Under the pieces are notes generated by a model. That model had not been told where the DNA came from, did no database searches, and saw only the letters and a list, made by a program, of their open reading frames with translations. Source: Enterobacter sp. Cy-643 (GTDB lineage Bacteria > Pseudomonadota > Gammaproteobacteria > Enterobacterales > Enterobacteriaceae). Taken from it: a DNA stretch of 64,000 bases. The stretch covers positions 310,001-374,000 of the forward strand of contig NZ_VWWV01000004.1 of NCBI RefSeq assembly GCF_011752815.1, read 5' to 3'. Of the stretch, positions 51,074-59,835 are shown one piece after another. Made by a program: the position numbers and the translations under genes. How positions within the stretch are numbered: position 1 is the first letter of the stretch; every line of letters starts with the position of its first letter.

Positions 51074-51634
51074 ATGAGCAAATCACTAATAAAACCAACG
51101 ATTTTAAATGTCGAAACCGTGGCGCGTTCGAGGCTGTTTAATGTCGAAACGGTGGATCTGGAATTTAGCAATGGCGTTCGCCGCGTCTACGAACGCATGA
51201 AACCGTCTTCCCGTGAGGCGGTAATGATAGTGCCTGTTGTTGATGACCACCTGATCTTAATCCGTGAATACGCAGTTGGCACAGAATCCTATGAACTTGG
51301 GTTCTCTAAAGGGCTGATCGATCCGGGCGAAACGGTATTTGAGGCCGCTAACCGTGAGCTAAAAGAAGAAGTGGGCTTTGGCGCGAATCAGCTAACGTTT
51401 CTGAAAAAACTGACGATGGCACCGTCCTATTTCTCGAGCAAAATGAACATTGTGATTGCGGAAGATCTGTATCCCGAATCCCTGGAAGGGGATGAGCCGG
51501 AAGAACTGCCGCAGGTGCGGTGGCCGCTGGCGAAAATGATGGACTTGCTCAATGAAGATGATTTCAGCGAGGCGCGTAACGTCAGCGCTTTGTTCCTTGT
51601 TCGGGAATGGTTAAGACAGCAGGGCAGGCTGTAA
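51074..51634 (+). CDS. nudE: ADP compounds hydrolase NudE (Nudix)
   Basis: Hydrolyses ADP-ribose, Ap3A and NADH-type dinucleotides. 186 residues as in E. coli. The Nudix box runs from 'GLIDPGETVFEAANREL' into 'KEEVGFG' (about residues 84-106), with all conserved Gly, Glu and Arg. The ribosome site before the ATG is weak; the start is chosen from the family start MSKSLIKPTILNVETVAR. Convergent with mrcA over a strong terminator. Confidence 0.96.
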   Translation: MSKSLIKPTILNVETVARSRLFNVETVDLEFSNGVRRVYERMKPSSREAVMIVPVVDDHLILIREYAVGTESYELGFSKGLIDPGETVFEAANRELKEEVGFGANQLTFLKKLTMAPSYFSSKMNIVIAEDLYPESLEGDEPEELPQVRWPLAKMMDLLNEDDFSEARNVSALFLVREWLRQQGRL

Positions 51635-51654
51635 ATCTGACCGCTAAAGCGTGA

Positions 51655-51684
51655 AAAGGGCCGCTAAGCGGCCCTTTGCTATTT
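51655..51684. terminator. Bidirectional terminator between nudE and mrcA
   Basis: Ten-base stem AAAGGGCCGC (51655-51664) and GCGGCCCTTT (51668-51677), followed by GCTATTTTG. Confidence 0.9.
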
Positions 51685-51693
51685 TGCTATGGG

Positions 51694-54246
51694 TTAGAAC
51701 AGCTCGTGCTCTTCCCCGTTATCGATAAGCGTCGTACCCACTTCATGCACGGCCTGTTGCGTAGGCTGCGTACCTTCGATGAAATACTCCTCACGACTGT
51801 TACCGCCGTTGGCTAGCTGCCCGGTACTGCGGTCAATATTGACGGTGACGATACCCGGCGGTGGCGTCATCGGCTCTTCCGGTACGCCAGCCAGCGCGAT
51901 TTTCATGAAATCATCCCAGGCGGGCTGGGCGCTCTTAGCCCCGCCTTCGTAGCCGGAGATCTGATCTTTAATCGCGCCTGAAGCGGTGGTGCGACCAAGA
52001 TCGCGGCGATGGTCGTCGAACCCAATCCATACCGACGTGACCACGCCAGGGCCGTAACCGGAGAACCAGGCATCTTTCGAACTGTTGGTCGTCCCTGTTT
52101 TGCCGCCGATATCCCGGCGTTTCAAATCACGGCCTGCTCGCCAGCCGGTTCCCTGCCAGCCCGGTTCGCCATAAATGTTGCTGTTAAGCGCACTTTTTAT
52201 CAGGAACGCCAGCGGCGTGTTGATCACGTGTGGCGCATACTCCTCGCCCTGTGCTTTCGCCACCAGAGCGCTGTTAGCTTGCTCCAGCTGAGGCATGGGT
52301 ACGCTGCTGTTTTGTGGCGTTTGCGAGATGGCAACGTCTTCTACGTCCTGGTTTTCCAGAACCGTTGATTTAGGCGTATCGCCGTAGATAACTGGAATAT
52401 CACAGCTGGCGCAGGCAATTTTAGGCTTCGTCTCAAACACGGTATTACCCGCGTCATCGACAATTTTGGTGATGTAGTAAGGGTCAACCAGGAAGCCGCC
52501 GTTTGCCATCACGGAGTAACCGCGGGCAACCTGCATTGGCGTAAATGAGGCAGAGCCCAGTGCCAGCGATTCGGTATGAACAATGTTTGCCGCAGGGAAG
52601 CCAAAACGCTGCAGATATTCTGCGGCATAATCTACGCCCATTGCCCGCATTGCGCGTACCATCACCACGTTTTTGGACTCACCCAGCCCCTGACGTAGAC
52701 GGATGGGTCCGGCATATTGGGCTGGAGAGTTTTTCGGCCGCCAGTCGGAACCTGCCCCGGCATCCCAGCGTGAAATAGGCACGTCATTGAGAATGCTTGC
52801 CAGCGTCAGGCCTTTGTCCATCGCTGCGGTATACAGGAAAGGTTTGATGTTTGACCCTACCTGGCGTAGCGCCTGGGTCGCGCGGTTAAATTTGCTTTGG
52901 TTAAAGTCAAAGCCGCCGACCAGCGCCAGCACGGCACCATCATGCGGATTGAGCGAAACCAGCGCTGAGTTCACGTCGGGCACCTGGCTAAGCCACCACG
53001 CATCGTCCACTTTACGAACCCAAATTTGCTGGCCTGCCTGAACCACATCGGTCACTTTGCGTGGCGTAGCGCCTTGCGCGGTGTCGGAACGATACGGACG
53101 CGCCCAGCGCATGCCTTCCATACCCAATGAAACGGAGCTGCCGTCTGCCAGCATGGCCGTGGCTTCATCAGGCACTGCGCGGGTGACAACTGCCGGGAAC
53201 AGCGGGCCATAAACCGGAAGACTTTTCAGCGAATCGGTGATTTTTTTCTTATCCCAGGCGCTTTCCCCCACTTTCCACAACACATTATAGGGGCCGCGGT
53301 AGCCATGGCGCATATCGTAGGCGATGACGTTGTTGCGAACGGCATCCTGAGCACCCTGCTGGATTTTACGGCTCAGCGTGGTGTAAACCTTGTAGCCATC
53401 TTCGTAGGCTTTGTCACCATAGCGGGCGACCATGTCCTGACGCACCAGCTCTGAAAGGTATGGCGCGGAGAAGGCGATTTCAGGCGTATGGTAGCTGGCG
53501 TCAATCGGCTGATTGCGCGCTTCATCGTACTGACTTTGGCTGATGTAACCTTCGCTCAGCATGCGCGACAGCACCACGTTACGGCGTGCCGTAGAGCGAT
53601 CCATGGAGTATAGCGGGTTAAAGGTTGACGGCGCTTTAGGCAACCCGGCAATCACCGCAATCTCGCTCAGGGTCAGCTGATCCACCGTTTTGCCGAAGTA
53701 AACCTGAGCGGCAGCGCCGACGCCGTAGGCGCGGTAACCGAGGTAGATTTTGTTCAGGTAGAGCTCAAGGATCTCGTCTTTGTTGAGCATCTGTTCGATG
53801 CGCACCGCAAGAAACGCTTCCTTAATTTTGCGCATCAGGGTGCGTTCGGGGCTAAGGAAGAAGTTACGCGCCAGCTGCTGCGTGATGGTACTTGCTCCCT
53901 GAGAAGCATGGCCCGAGAACAGCGCCACGCTTGCAGCACGGAAGATGCCCACCGGGTCAACGCCGTGGTGCTCGTAAAAGCGGCTGTCTTCTGTCGCGAT
54001 AAACGCTTTTACCATCACCGGAGGGATCTGGTTCAGGGTCAGAGGAATACGGCGTTTTTCGCCGTACTGAGCGATCAGCTCGCCGTCAGCGCTGTAAACC
54101 TGCATTGGAATCTGCAGTCGCACGTCTCTCAATGTCGCCACGTCAGGCAGCTGGGGCTCAATGTATTTGTATAAACCGTAAATCGAGCCAGCTCCCAGCA
54201 GAACGCAACAGACTGCAAGGATTAATAAATACTTTACGAACTTCAC
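51694..54246 (-). CDS. mrcA: Penicillin-binding protein 1a
   Basis: Bifunctional class A PBP: polymerises glycan strands and cross-links peptides on the outer face of the inner membrane. 850 residues. TM anchor at about 5-25; glycosyltransferase domain with 'ATEDSRFYEHHG' (catalytic Glu) and 'QGASTITQQLARN'; OB-like insert; transpeptidase with nucleophile Ser465 in 'GSNIKPF' and 'GGKTGTTN'. The GTG at 54246 is chosen, since it gives the conserved start and the E. coli length; the in-frame ATG at 54270 lacks a ribosome site. Divergent from hofM. Confidence 0.96.
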   Translation of the reverse strand: MKFVKYLLILAVCCVLLGAGSIYGLYKYIEPQLPDVATLRDVRLQIPMQVYSADGELIAQYGEKRRIPLTLNQIPPVMVKAFIATEDSRFYEHHGVDPVGIFRAASVALFSGHASQGASTITQQLARNFFLSPERTLMRKIKEAFLAVRIEQMLNKDEILELYLNKIYLGYRAYGVGAAAQVYFGKTVDQLTLSEIAVIAGLPKAPSTFNPLYSMDRSTARRNVVLSRMLSEGYISQSQYDEARNQPIDASYHTPEIAFSAPYLSELVRQDMVARYGDKAYEDGYKVYTTLSRKIQQGAQDAVRNNVIAYDMRHGYRGPYNVLWKVGESAWDKKKITDSLKSLPVYGPLFPAVVTRAVPDEATAMLADGSSVSLGMEGMRWARPYRSDTAQGATPRKVTDVVQAGQQIWVRKVDDAWWLSQVPDVNSALVSLNPHDGAVLALVGGFDFNQSKFNRATQALRQVGSNIKPFLYTAAMDKGLTLASILNDVPISRWDAGAGSDWRPKNSPAQYAGPIRLRQGLGESKNVVMVRAMRAMGVDYAAEYLQRFGFPAANIVHTESLALGSASFTPMQVARGYSVMANGGFLVDPYYITKIVDDAGNTVFETKPKIACASCDIPVIYGDTPKSTVLENQDVEDVAISQTPQNSSVPMPQLEQANSALVAKAQGEEYAPHVINTPLAFLIKSALNSNIYGEPGWQGTGWRAGRDLKRRDIGGKTGTTNSSKDAWFSGYGPGVVTSVWIGFDDHRRDLGRTTASGAIKDQISGYEGGAKSAQPAWDDFMKIALAGVPEEPMTPPPGIVTVNIDRSTGQLANGGNSREEYFIEGTQPTQQAVHEVGTTLIDNGEEHELF

Positions 54247-54385
54247 CTTAAATTTCCCATCAGGTTTCAATTGGGCAGTTTCTAAACAACCGCGCGGTAG
54301 TATAAAGGCAAGCCAGAAGCTTTGATATACCCGTTACTGTTTCGGGGTCAGGGCTGTTCATCATCCGGATAAGGAGATCGAAACC

Positions 54386-55201
54386 ATGATGTTTCCTGGT
54401 TGGCGGATTGGCCTGGATATCCAGGCGGAGGGCGTACGTGCCGCAGCGGTTCAGTGGCACCGGCAGGGGTGGCAGCTGCGCCATTGGTGGCATTTACCTT
54501 TCCCGAAACAGACACTTGCGGACGGCATGTTACCCGAACCCGACATGCTGCGCGAGGCGCTTGCGGCATGGCGTAAAGAAATCCCTGTACGCCATCATCT
54601 GCGGGTTGGCTTTCCGGCACAGCGGGCTTTGCAGCGGCAGGTTCCCAGACCTCCAGGGCGGTTACAGGAATCAGTTCAGGAGAAGTATATCTCGGGGGCA
54701 ACGGCTCGCCAGTTGCAAATGTCCGCGGAACAACTCTGCTATGACTATCTGGAGGAAGATTCGTCATTTTCCGTGACGGCGGCTAAACGGGCGGATATTG
54801 CTTCATTGCAGGCCATTTTTGCCAGCATGAAGCTCTTTCCCCGGACAATAACGCCGGGAGACAAAATTCTGAGCGCCTTGCCTCAGGATTGCTATCCAAC
54901 ACATTGTCGTTTTCTGGTTCATGAAGAGCCGGGTTACTGGTTGTGGGCATCAGTCAATAACCTCGAACGTTCCGGCTGGCTGGATAAACGGCAGACAGTG
55001 GATTTCCCGGCTCTATGTCAGCAGTTGGAGGCCAGCGCCGACGAAATTGCCTTTAGCCATGCCGATGCCGGGCGCTCCTGGCCTGCCGGAGCAGAAAGGC
55101 TAAATACCTGGCAACCCATTGTCCGCCAGCAGCCGCCGTTGCCGCGTCATGGCGGGCTTTACACGCTCGCATTGGGGCTCGCTCTGGGAGCCGAACGCTA
55201 A
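54386..55201 (+). CDS. hofM: PilM-like protein HofM
   Basis: 271-residue actin-like (PilM/type IV pilus assembly) protein; in E. coli the hof genes are needed to use DNA as food. 'WRIGLDIQAEGVRAAAVQWHRQGW' is the first strand pair of an ASKHA fold; 'RHHLRVGFPAQRALQRQ' follows. Conservation with E. coli HofM is modest (perhaps 35-40% by eye), much lower than the surrounding housekeeping genes. AAGGAG lies 9 bases before the ATG. First gene of hofMNOPQ; its stop overlaps the hofN ATG by one base. Confidence 0.9.
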   Translation: MMFPGWRIGLDIQAEGVRAAAVQWHRQGWQLRHWWHLPFPKQTLADGMLPEPDMLREALAAWRKEIPVRHHLRVGFPAQRALQRQVPRPPGRLQESVQEKYISGATARQLQMSAEQLCYDYLEEDSSFSVTAAKRADIASLQAIFASMKLFPRTITPGDKILSALPQDCYPTHCRFLVHEEPGYWLWASVNNLERSGWLDKRQTVDFPALCQQLEASADEIAFSHADAGRSWPAGAERLNTWQPIVRQQPPLPRHGGLYTLALGLALGAER

Positions 55202-55749
55202 TGATGCCGCTGATAAACCTTCTGCCATGGCGGCCGTTAAAACGCCGTCATCGGCTAAAACTTTGGGGCAGCCTTCTCATATGTGGCGTGCTTTTAGTTA
55301 TGGGGCTGATGCTGCTTTGGGCTCAATCTCTCGGCATGAAAGTGCGCTGGCAACAGGCCCAGACAACCGAATATGAGGTGCAGGAATCCGCCCTGAAGGC
55401 GCTGTTATCACGTCGGCTAACAGAGTTGAAAGATAATCAGCAGCGGCTGGCGATATTGCAGGCGGAGGTGGTGCGCACAGGCAATATTTCCCGTTGGGAA
55501 AGCGTGCTGAATGTGCTGGCCTCACGGTTGCCTGAGAACAGCTGGCTACAGAGCGTTAGCTGGCAGAACGAAAGCGCTATCGTCTCTGGCGTGGCGGGAG
55601 ATGCACGCGAACTGGAGCGGTTTGAGGCAGTTTTAGCCGATTTGCCGGGAACGTTTGAGGTCAAGCCTGGTGAGCTGCGTGATGAAAAAAACAAAGGTCT
55701 GGTCTTTACCTTCACCTTAAACCCTCAGGGGGGCGAACATGCTCAGTAA
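55201..55749 (+). CDS. hofN: PilN-like inner-membrane protein HofN
   Basis: 182 residues. Short cytosolic start 'MPLINLLPWR', the typical PilN motif that docks to PilM, then one TM (about 22-42), then a periplasmic coiled-coil and ferredoxin-like region ('WESVLNVLASRLPENSWLQSV'). The ATG shares a base with the hofM stop (TAATG); a second ATG follows at once. It overlaps hofO by 11 bp. Confidence 0.9.
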   Translation: MMPLINLLPWRPLKRRHRLKLWGSLLICGVLLVMGLMLLWAQSLGMKVRWQQAQTTEYEVQESALKALLSRRLTELKDNQQRLAILQAEVVRTGNISRWESVLNVLASRLPENSWLQSVSWQNESAIVSGVAGDARELERFEAVLADLPGTFEVKPGELRDEKNKGLVFTFTLNPQGGEHAQ

Positions 55750-56209
55750 CCTGGATCGCCTCATTGATGGGCATGTTGCCTGGCGGGCATTGAGCCTGTT
55801 GGTATGTTTGTTGTTCATCGCTTTAGCCTGCTTGTGGCTGCTGGTTTGGCCCCTGCGACAAGAATTGCAGGCTAAACAACAGCATCACCATCAGCGCTGG
55901 CAGCATGTGCTCTCGCAGCAGCGGGAAATTGCAGCCTTGCCGAAACCAGAGCCGCTGCCCGATGTCGTGTCTCTGGAGAGGTTTTCTGCCATGGCAGCGG
56001 TAAAACGATCCGGCGGGAGGCTGGTGACGTGGCGGCCTGAACCTCAGCATTCTGTGTTGGAAATGCTGATTCCCTGGCCCAATGTGCCGCCCCTTTTTAG
56101 AGAACTGGCTAACTATTCAAGCCTGAAGCTGCCGGCATTTATCTTGAGTGAAGCTGGGGAAAAGGTGCGGGTTTTGCTCACACTGGAGTTTACTGATGAA
56201 AGCCGCTAG
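55739..56209 (+). CDS. hofO: PilO-like inner-membrane protein HofO
   Basis: 156 residues: short N-terminus, one TM (about 17-37, 'LSLLVCLLFIALACLWLLVWPL'), then a His/Gln-rich coiled stretch and a periplasmic domain ('ELANYSSLKLPAFILSEAGEKVRVLLTLEF'). It should pair with HofN in the alignment complex of the pilus-like DNA uptake machine. Low sequence conservation; assigned by size, topology and operon place. It overlaps hofP by 14 bp. Confidence 0.85.
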   Translation: MLSNLDRLIDGHVAWRALSLLVCLLFIALACLWLLVWPLRQELQAKQQHHHQRWQHVLSQQREIAALPKPEPLPDVVSLERFSAMAAVKRSGGRLVTWRPEPQHSVLEMLIPWPNVPPLFRELANYSSLKLPAFILSEAGEKVRVLLTLEFTDESR

Positions 56210-56588
56210 TTGGATGTTACTGGTCGTGCTCAGCTCACCCCTGCAGTCGTCGCCGCGTAATCCTTTTCTTTTACCCGTCTCACCCTGTGAAGCGCTGCTC
56301 AAGCGTCTTGATGGCTGGCAGTTACGCGGCGTGTTTTACCCGACTGGCTCTGCAGACAGCATTGCTTTAATGAAATTCTCGGGGAAACGCTGGCAAAGGG
56401 TAAAAGAAGGTTTTTTTCTGGAGCCTGGCGTGCAGGCGATCGCGCTTCATGAGCGGCAACTGAGAGTTTCGCTCAACGGCGCCTGTGAAGGGCGTCATTA
56501 CCACTGGGAAATAGAGGGAGGAGTCAATGATAAGGCACATCGTGGCAGGCATACTGATGCTGATGCCCCTGACGGGGTGGACGAATAA
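56196..56588 (+). CDS. hofP: PilP-like protein HofP
   Basis: 130 residues. N-terminal hydrophobic signal ('MLLVVLSSPLQSS'), then 'RNPFLLP', the conserved 'R(D/N)PF' PilP entry motif, and a small beta domain ('LDGWQLRGVFYPTGSADSIALM') resembling the secretin-binding domain. ATG 56196 is chosen over the open frame from 56148 because it creates the signal and a short overlap with hofO. Its last 62 bp overlap hofQ in another frame; that tail ('RGRHTDADAPDGVDE') is polar and poorly conserved. Confidence 0.83.
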   Translation: MKAASWMLLVVLSSPLQSSPRNPFLLPVSPCEALLKRLDGWQLRGVFYPTGSADSIALMKFSGKRWQRVKEGFFLEPGVQAIALHERQLRVSLNGACEGRHYHWEIEGGVNDKAHRGRHTDADAPDGVDE

Positions 56589-57774
56589 TCGCGTTACTCT
56601 GACGTTAGATGAAACACCGGTCGTGCAGGTTTTGCAGGCGCTGGCCGAGCAGCAAAACTTTAACGTGATGATTGCGCCTGAGGTGACGGGGAGTCTTTCG
56701 CTACGTTTGGCTGATGTGACGTGGGAGCAGGCTTTCCAGCAGGTACTCAGATTAGCAAACCTGACTTCGTCGAAAACGGGCAATATTCTTCAAATCCAGC
56801 AGAAACAGGATCCGGCGCAACGACGTGCTCAGCAAGAGGCCACTCGTAAGCAAAAAGCGCTTGAGCAGCCGCTGGTACAAATGGTTTATACGCCGCGTTA
56901 TGCTGAAGTTGCCGACCTTGCCGCGGGGATAAAAGCCCATGAAGAAAAACTGCTTGGTCCCCGGGGCAGCATTACCGTAGATAAGCGCACAAACCGGCTT
57001 GTGGTCCGCGACAGCCAGCAGGCACAAAAACGAGTGGCAGCCTGGATTAAAGATATGGATGTTTCGATGGGGCAGGTCGAGCTGTCCGCGCATATTGTCA
57101 CCATCAACCAGGACAAGCTTCGAGAGCTCGGCGTGAAGTGGAGTGCCCCGGCAGGTGAGACTGAATCCGGACTATATCAGGCCACAACAGTCTCAAGTGA
57201 GTTAGCAGTAAACGCGGCAACCACAACGGTAGGATTTAATATTGGCCGGATCAACGGCCGTATGCTTGAGCTGGAACTCAGCGCGCTTGAGCAGCAGCAA
57301 CAGCTAGAAATCATCGCCAGCCCGCGCTTGCTGGTGGCACACCAGCAGTCTGCCAGCATCAAACAGGGCACTGAAATTCCCTATCAAATCTCTAATGGTA
57401 AAAATGAAGCCACTTCGGTGGAATTTAAGGAGGCGGTGTTGGGGATGGAGGTTATGCCGACGATAAGTCACCACGGGACAATTCGCCTGCAGCTTCGCAT
57501 CAGCCAAAATATGCCTGGGCGCAGCATCCAACACGCAGATGGGGAAGCACTCGCCATTGATAAGCAGGAGATTGAAACGCAGGTCGAGGTGAAAGACGGT
57601 GAGACGCTGGCGTTAGGCGGAATCTTCCAGCAGCAGAACAACCACACCAGGGATAGCGTTCCTTTGCTGGGAAATATTCCTTTTATCGGACAATTGTTCC
57701 GGCACGACGGGAAAAAGCACCAACGTCGGGAATTAGTCGTGTTCATCACGCCCAGATTAATTGCATTACCTTAG
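56527..57774 (+). CDS. hofQ: Secretin HofQ (outer-membrane pore for DNA uptake)
   Basis: 415-residue short secretin, the ComE/PilQ-like outer-membrane channel proposed to admit DNA. Signal peptide is about 1-18; N-domains include 'VTLTLDETPVVQVLQALAEQ' (STN-like) and 'VQMVYTPRYAEVADL'; the secretin core has 'GFNIGRINGRMLELELSALE', 'ASPRLLVAHQQSASIKQGTE' and the end 'RRELVVFITPRLI'. GGGAGGAG lies just before the ATG. It is the best conserved of the hof genes. No pilin gene lies in this window; the pilin and motor genes would be elsewhere. Confidence 0.93.
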   Translation: MIRHIVAGILMLMPLTGWTNNRVTLTLDETPVVQVLQALAEQQNFNVMIAPEVTGSLSLRLADVTWEQAFQQVLRLANLTSSKTGNILQIQQKQDPAQRRAQQEATRKQKALEQPLVQMVYTPRYAEVADLAAGIKAHEEKLLGPRGSITVDKRTNRLVVRDSQQAQKRVAAWIKDMDVSMGQVELSAHIVTINQDKLRELGVKWSAPAGETESGLYQATTVSSELAVNAATTTVGFNIGRINGRMLELELSALEQQQQLEIIASPRLLVAHQQSASIKQGTEIPYQISNGKNEATSVEFKEAVLGMEVMPTISHHGTIRLQLRISQNMPGRSIQHADGEALAIDKQEIETQVEVKDGETLALGGIFQQQNNHTRDSVPLLGNIPFIGQLFRHDGKKHQRRELVVFITPRLIALP

Positions 57775-58092
57775 GTTTTTCCTCTTCCCCCTGCGGGTTT
57801 TTCTGCCAAACAGCGCCCAGGTGTTTGACGACAGAGAGGAATTAGCTTACAAGGTGTACCGTTTCGGGAGGCTGGGTATTGAGAGCCTGTGGTCGGTAAA
57901 GCTGGCGCACGCTTTTCGTCCCGAGCCGGGCGCCAGGTGATTTATTCGGTTGCCAAACCCCCTTGAGTGTTGAGATAATTTTTAGTCTGATTCTCGAACT
58001 CACGCTTATGAGGTTTCAGTTCATGTCCCGCCGCAGCAAGTTGTTACCGGGCGGGTTTATCATCAACGAATTGTCTTAGTAGTACCGAAAAA
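57775..58092 (+). promoter_or_regulatory. hofQ-aroK intergenic region with leader hairpin
   Basis: 318 bp. A weak terminator (CCC/GGG stem, then TTTTT) follows hofQ at about 57787-57802. CCCGCC (58027-58032) and GGCGGG (58050-58055) form a stem with a 17-base loop followed by TTTATC, only about 38 bp before the aroK ATG; a small reading frame runs through it (58008-58079). No other feature is supported. Confidence 0.55.
58008..58079 (+). CDS. Candidate 23-codon leader ORF before aroK
   Basis: ATG frame [17 protein letters not shown] then IINELS, stop TAG 13 bp before aroK. The first ATG lacks a ribosome site; the inner ATG at 58023 has GAGG about 9 bases upstream, giving an 18-residue basic peptide. 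The frame spans the CCCGCC/GGCGGG hairpin, a layout compatible with a leader peptide. It has no run of aromatic codons, so classical aromatic attenuation is not indicated. Could be chance. Confidence 0.25.
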   Translation: MRFQFMSRRSKLLPGGFIINELS

Positions 58093-58614
58093 ATGGCAGA
58101 GAAACGCAATATCTTTCTGGTTGGGCCTATGGGTGCCGGCAAAAGCACTATTGGGCGTCAGTTAGCTCAGCAACTCAATATGGAATTTTTCGATTCTGAT
58201 CAAGAGATTGAGAAACGTACCGGAGCTGATGTGGGCTGGGTATTCGACGTTGAAGGCGAAGAAGGCTTCCGCGATCGCGAAGAAAAAATCATTAACGAAC
58301 TGACTGAAAAACAGGGCATCGTGCTGGCTACCGGTGGCGGCTCTGTGAAGTCTCGTGAAACCCGCAATCGTCTTTCCGCCCGTGGCGTAGTGGTTTACCT
58401 TGAAACCACCATTGAGAAACAGCTTGCTCGTACTCAGCGCGATAAAAAACGTCCGCTGTTGCAGGTTGAGACTCCACCTCGTGAGGTGCTGGAAGCACTG
58501 GCCGGCGAACGCAATCCGCTGTATGAAGAGATTGCCGATGTAACGATTCGCACCGATGATCAAAGCGCCAAAGTGGTCGCAAACCAGATCATTCATATGC
58601 TGGAAAGCAACTGA
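58093..58614 (+). CDS. aroK: Shikimate kinase 1 AroK
   Basis: Phosphorylates shikimate at the 3-hydroxyl in aromatic amino-acid synthesis. 173 residues. The P-loop is 'GPMGAGKS' (11-18); shikimate site '[13 protein letters not shown]' (Asp) and '[10 protein letters not shown]'; lid 'RDKKRPLL'. The ribosome site before ATG is weak. First gene of the aroK-aroB-damX-dam-rpe-gph-trpS group, whose order is the same in E. coli. Confidence 0.98.
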   Translation: MAEKRNIFLVGPMGAGKSTIGRQLAQQLNMEFFDSDQEIEKRTGADVGWVFDVEGEEGFRDREEKIINELTEKQGIVLATGGGSVKSRETRNRLSARGVVVYLETTIEKQLARTQRDKKRPLLQVETPPREVLEALAGERNPLYEEIADVTIRTDDQSAKVVANQIIHMLESN

Positions 58615-58672
58615 TTCTGGCTTAATTAAGAAACGCCTGCGGGCAAAGCAACAATAAGGTGGGCTCCGCGTA

Positions 58673-59761
58673 ATGGAGAGGCTGACAGTCACTCTCGGGG
58701 AACGTAGTTACCCTATTACCATTGCCGCCGGGTTATTCAATGACCCGGCTTCCTTTTGGCCGCTGAAGGCTGGCGACCAGACCATGCTGGTTACCAATGA
58801 AACCCTTGCACCGCTCTATCTGGACAAGGTTCGTGGTCTTCTGGAACAGGCAGGCGTTAAAGTGGATACCGTCATTCTTCCGGATGGCGAGCAGTTTAAA
58901 AGCCTCGCGGTGCTTGATACCGTCTTTACGGCACTGTTGGAAAAACCTCACGGCCGCGACACCACCTTGATTGCTTTAGGCGGTGGCGTTGTGGGCGATT
59001 TAACCGGTTTTGCCGCAGCGAGCTATCAGCGCGGGGTGCGTTTTATCCAGGTTCCTACCACACTGCTTTCGCAGGTGGACTCCTCCGTTGGCGGCAAAAC
59101 GGCCGTTAACCATCCCCTCGGCAAAAACATGATTGGCGCATTCTACCAGCCCGCTTCGGTGGTGGTGGATCTCGACTGCCTGTCGACTTTGCCTGCTCGG
59201 GAACTGGCTTCGGGCCTGGCGGAAGTCATTAAATACGGCATTATTCTGGACGGCGAGTTCTTTGACTGGCTGGAAGAGAATATCGACGCATTGTTAACGC
59301 TGGACGGCAAAGCAATGGCGTACTGCATTCGTCGTTGTTGTGAGCTGAAAGCCGAAGTTGTTGCCGCAGACGAGCGAGAAAGCGGCTTACGTGCTTTACT
59401 GAATTTGGGTCATACGTTTGGCCATGCCATTGAAGCTGAAATGGGCTATGGCAACTGGCTGCATGGCGAAGCCGTGGCGGCCGGGATGGTGATGGCGGCG
59501 CGGACCGCTCAGCGTCTGGGTCAATTCAGCGAGGCAGAAGTTCAGCGCGTGATCGCGCTGCTGGTACGAGCCGGTTTACCGGTTAACGGGCCGCAGGAAA
59601 TGTCCCCTGACGCGTATATGCCCCACATGATGCGTGACAAAAAAGTATTAGCCGGTGAGCTGCGTTTGATTCTGCCGCTGGCGATAGGGAAGAGTGAAGT
59701 GCGCGGTGGAGTACCGCACGATGTCGTTCTATCAGCCATCGCTGATTGCCAGCAGGCTTAA
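58673..59761 (+). CDS. aroB: 3-Dehydroquinate synthase AroB
   Basis: Cyclises DAHP to 3-dehydroquinate, second step of the shikimate pathway; needs NAD and a divalent metal. 362 residues. NAD-binding '[15 protein letters not shown]'; '[20 protein letters not shown]' lines the active site; metal ligands lie in '[12 protein letters not shown]' (Glu), '[11 protein letters not shown]' (His) and '[11 protein letters not shown]' (His). AAGGTGG lies upstream of the ATG. 58 bp after aroK. Confidence 0.98.
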   Translation: MERLTVTLGERSYPITIAAGLFNDPASFWPLKAGDQTMLVTNETLAPLYLDKVRGLLEQAGVKVDTVILPDGEQFKSLAVLDTVFTALLEKPHGRDTTLIALGGGVVGDLTGFAAASYQRGVRFIQVPTTLLSQVDSSVGGKTAVNHPLGKNMIGAFYQPASVVVDLDCLSTLPARELASGLAEVIKYGIILDGEFFDWLEENIDALLTLDGKAMAYCIRRCCELKAEVVAADERESGLRALLNLGHTFGHAIEAEMGYGNWLHGEAVAAGMVMAARTAQRLGQFSEAEVQRVIALLVRAGLPVNGPQEMSPDAYMPHMMRDKKVLAGELRLILPLAIGKSEVRGGVPHDVVLSAIADCQQA

Positions 59762-59835
59762 CAACTAGAATTTTTATAGTATTTAACTTCGGGCGTGATG
59801 CAGAGATGAGCATACGCCTTTGAGTGGGGTGTTAA

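Noticed and set aside
54348..54767. 139-codon frame opposite hofM
   Set aside because: Pro/Ala/Thr-rich shadow of hofM; the hofM frame has a ribosome site, a family match and operon context.
57821..57940. GTG frame of about 39 codons between hofQ and aroK
   Set aside because: No ribosome site, no family resemblance, and the composition is unremarkable.
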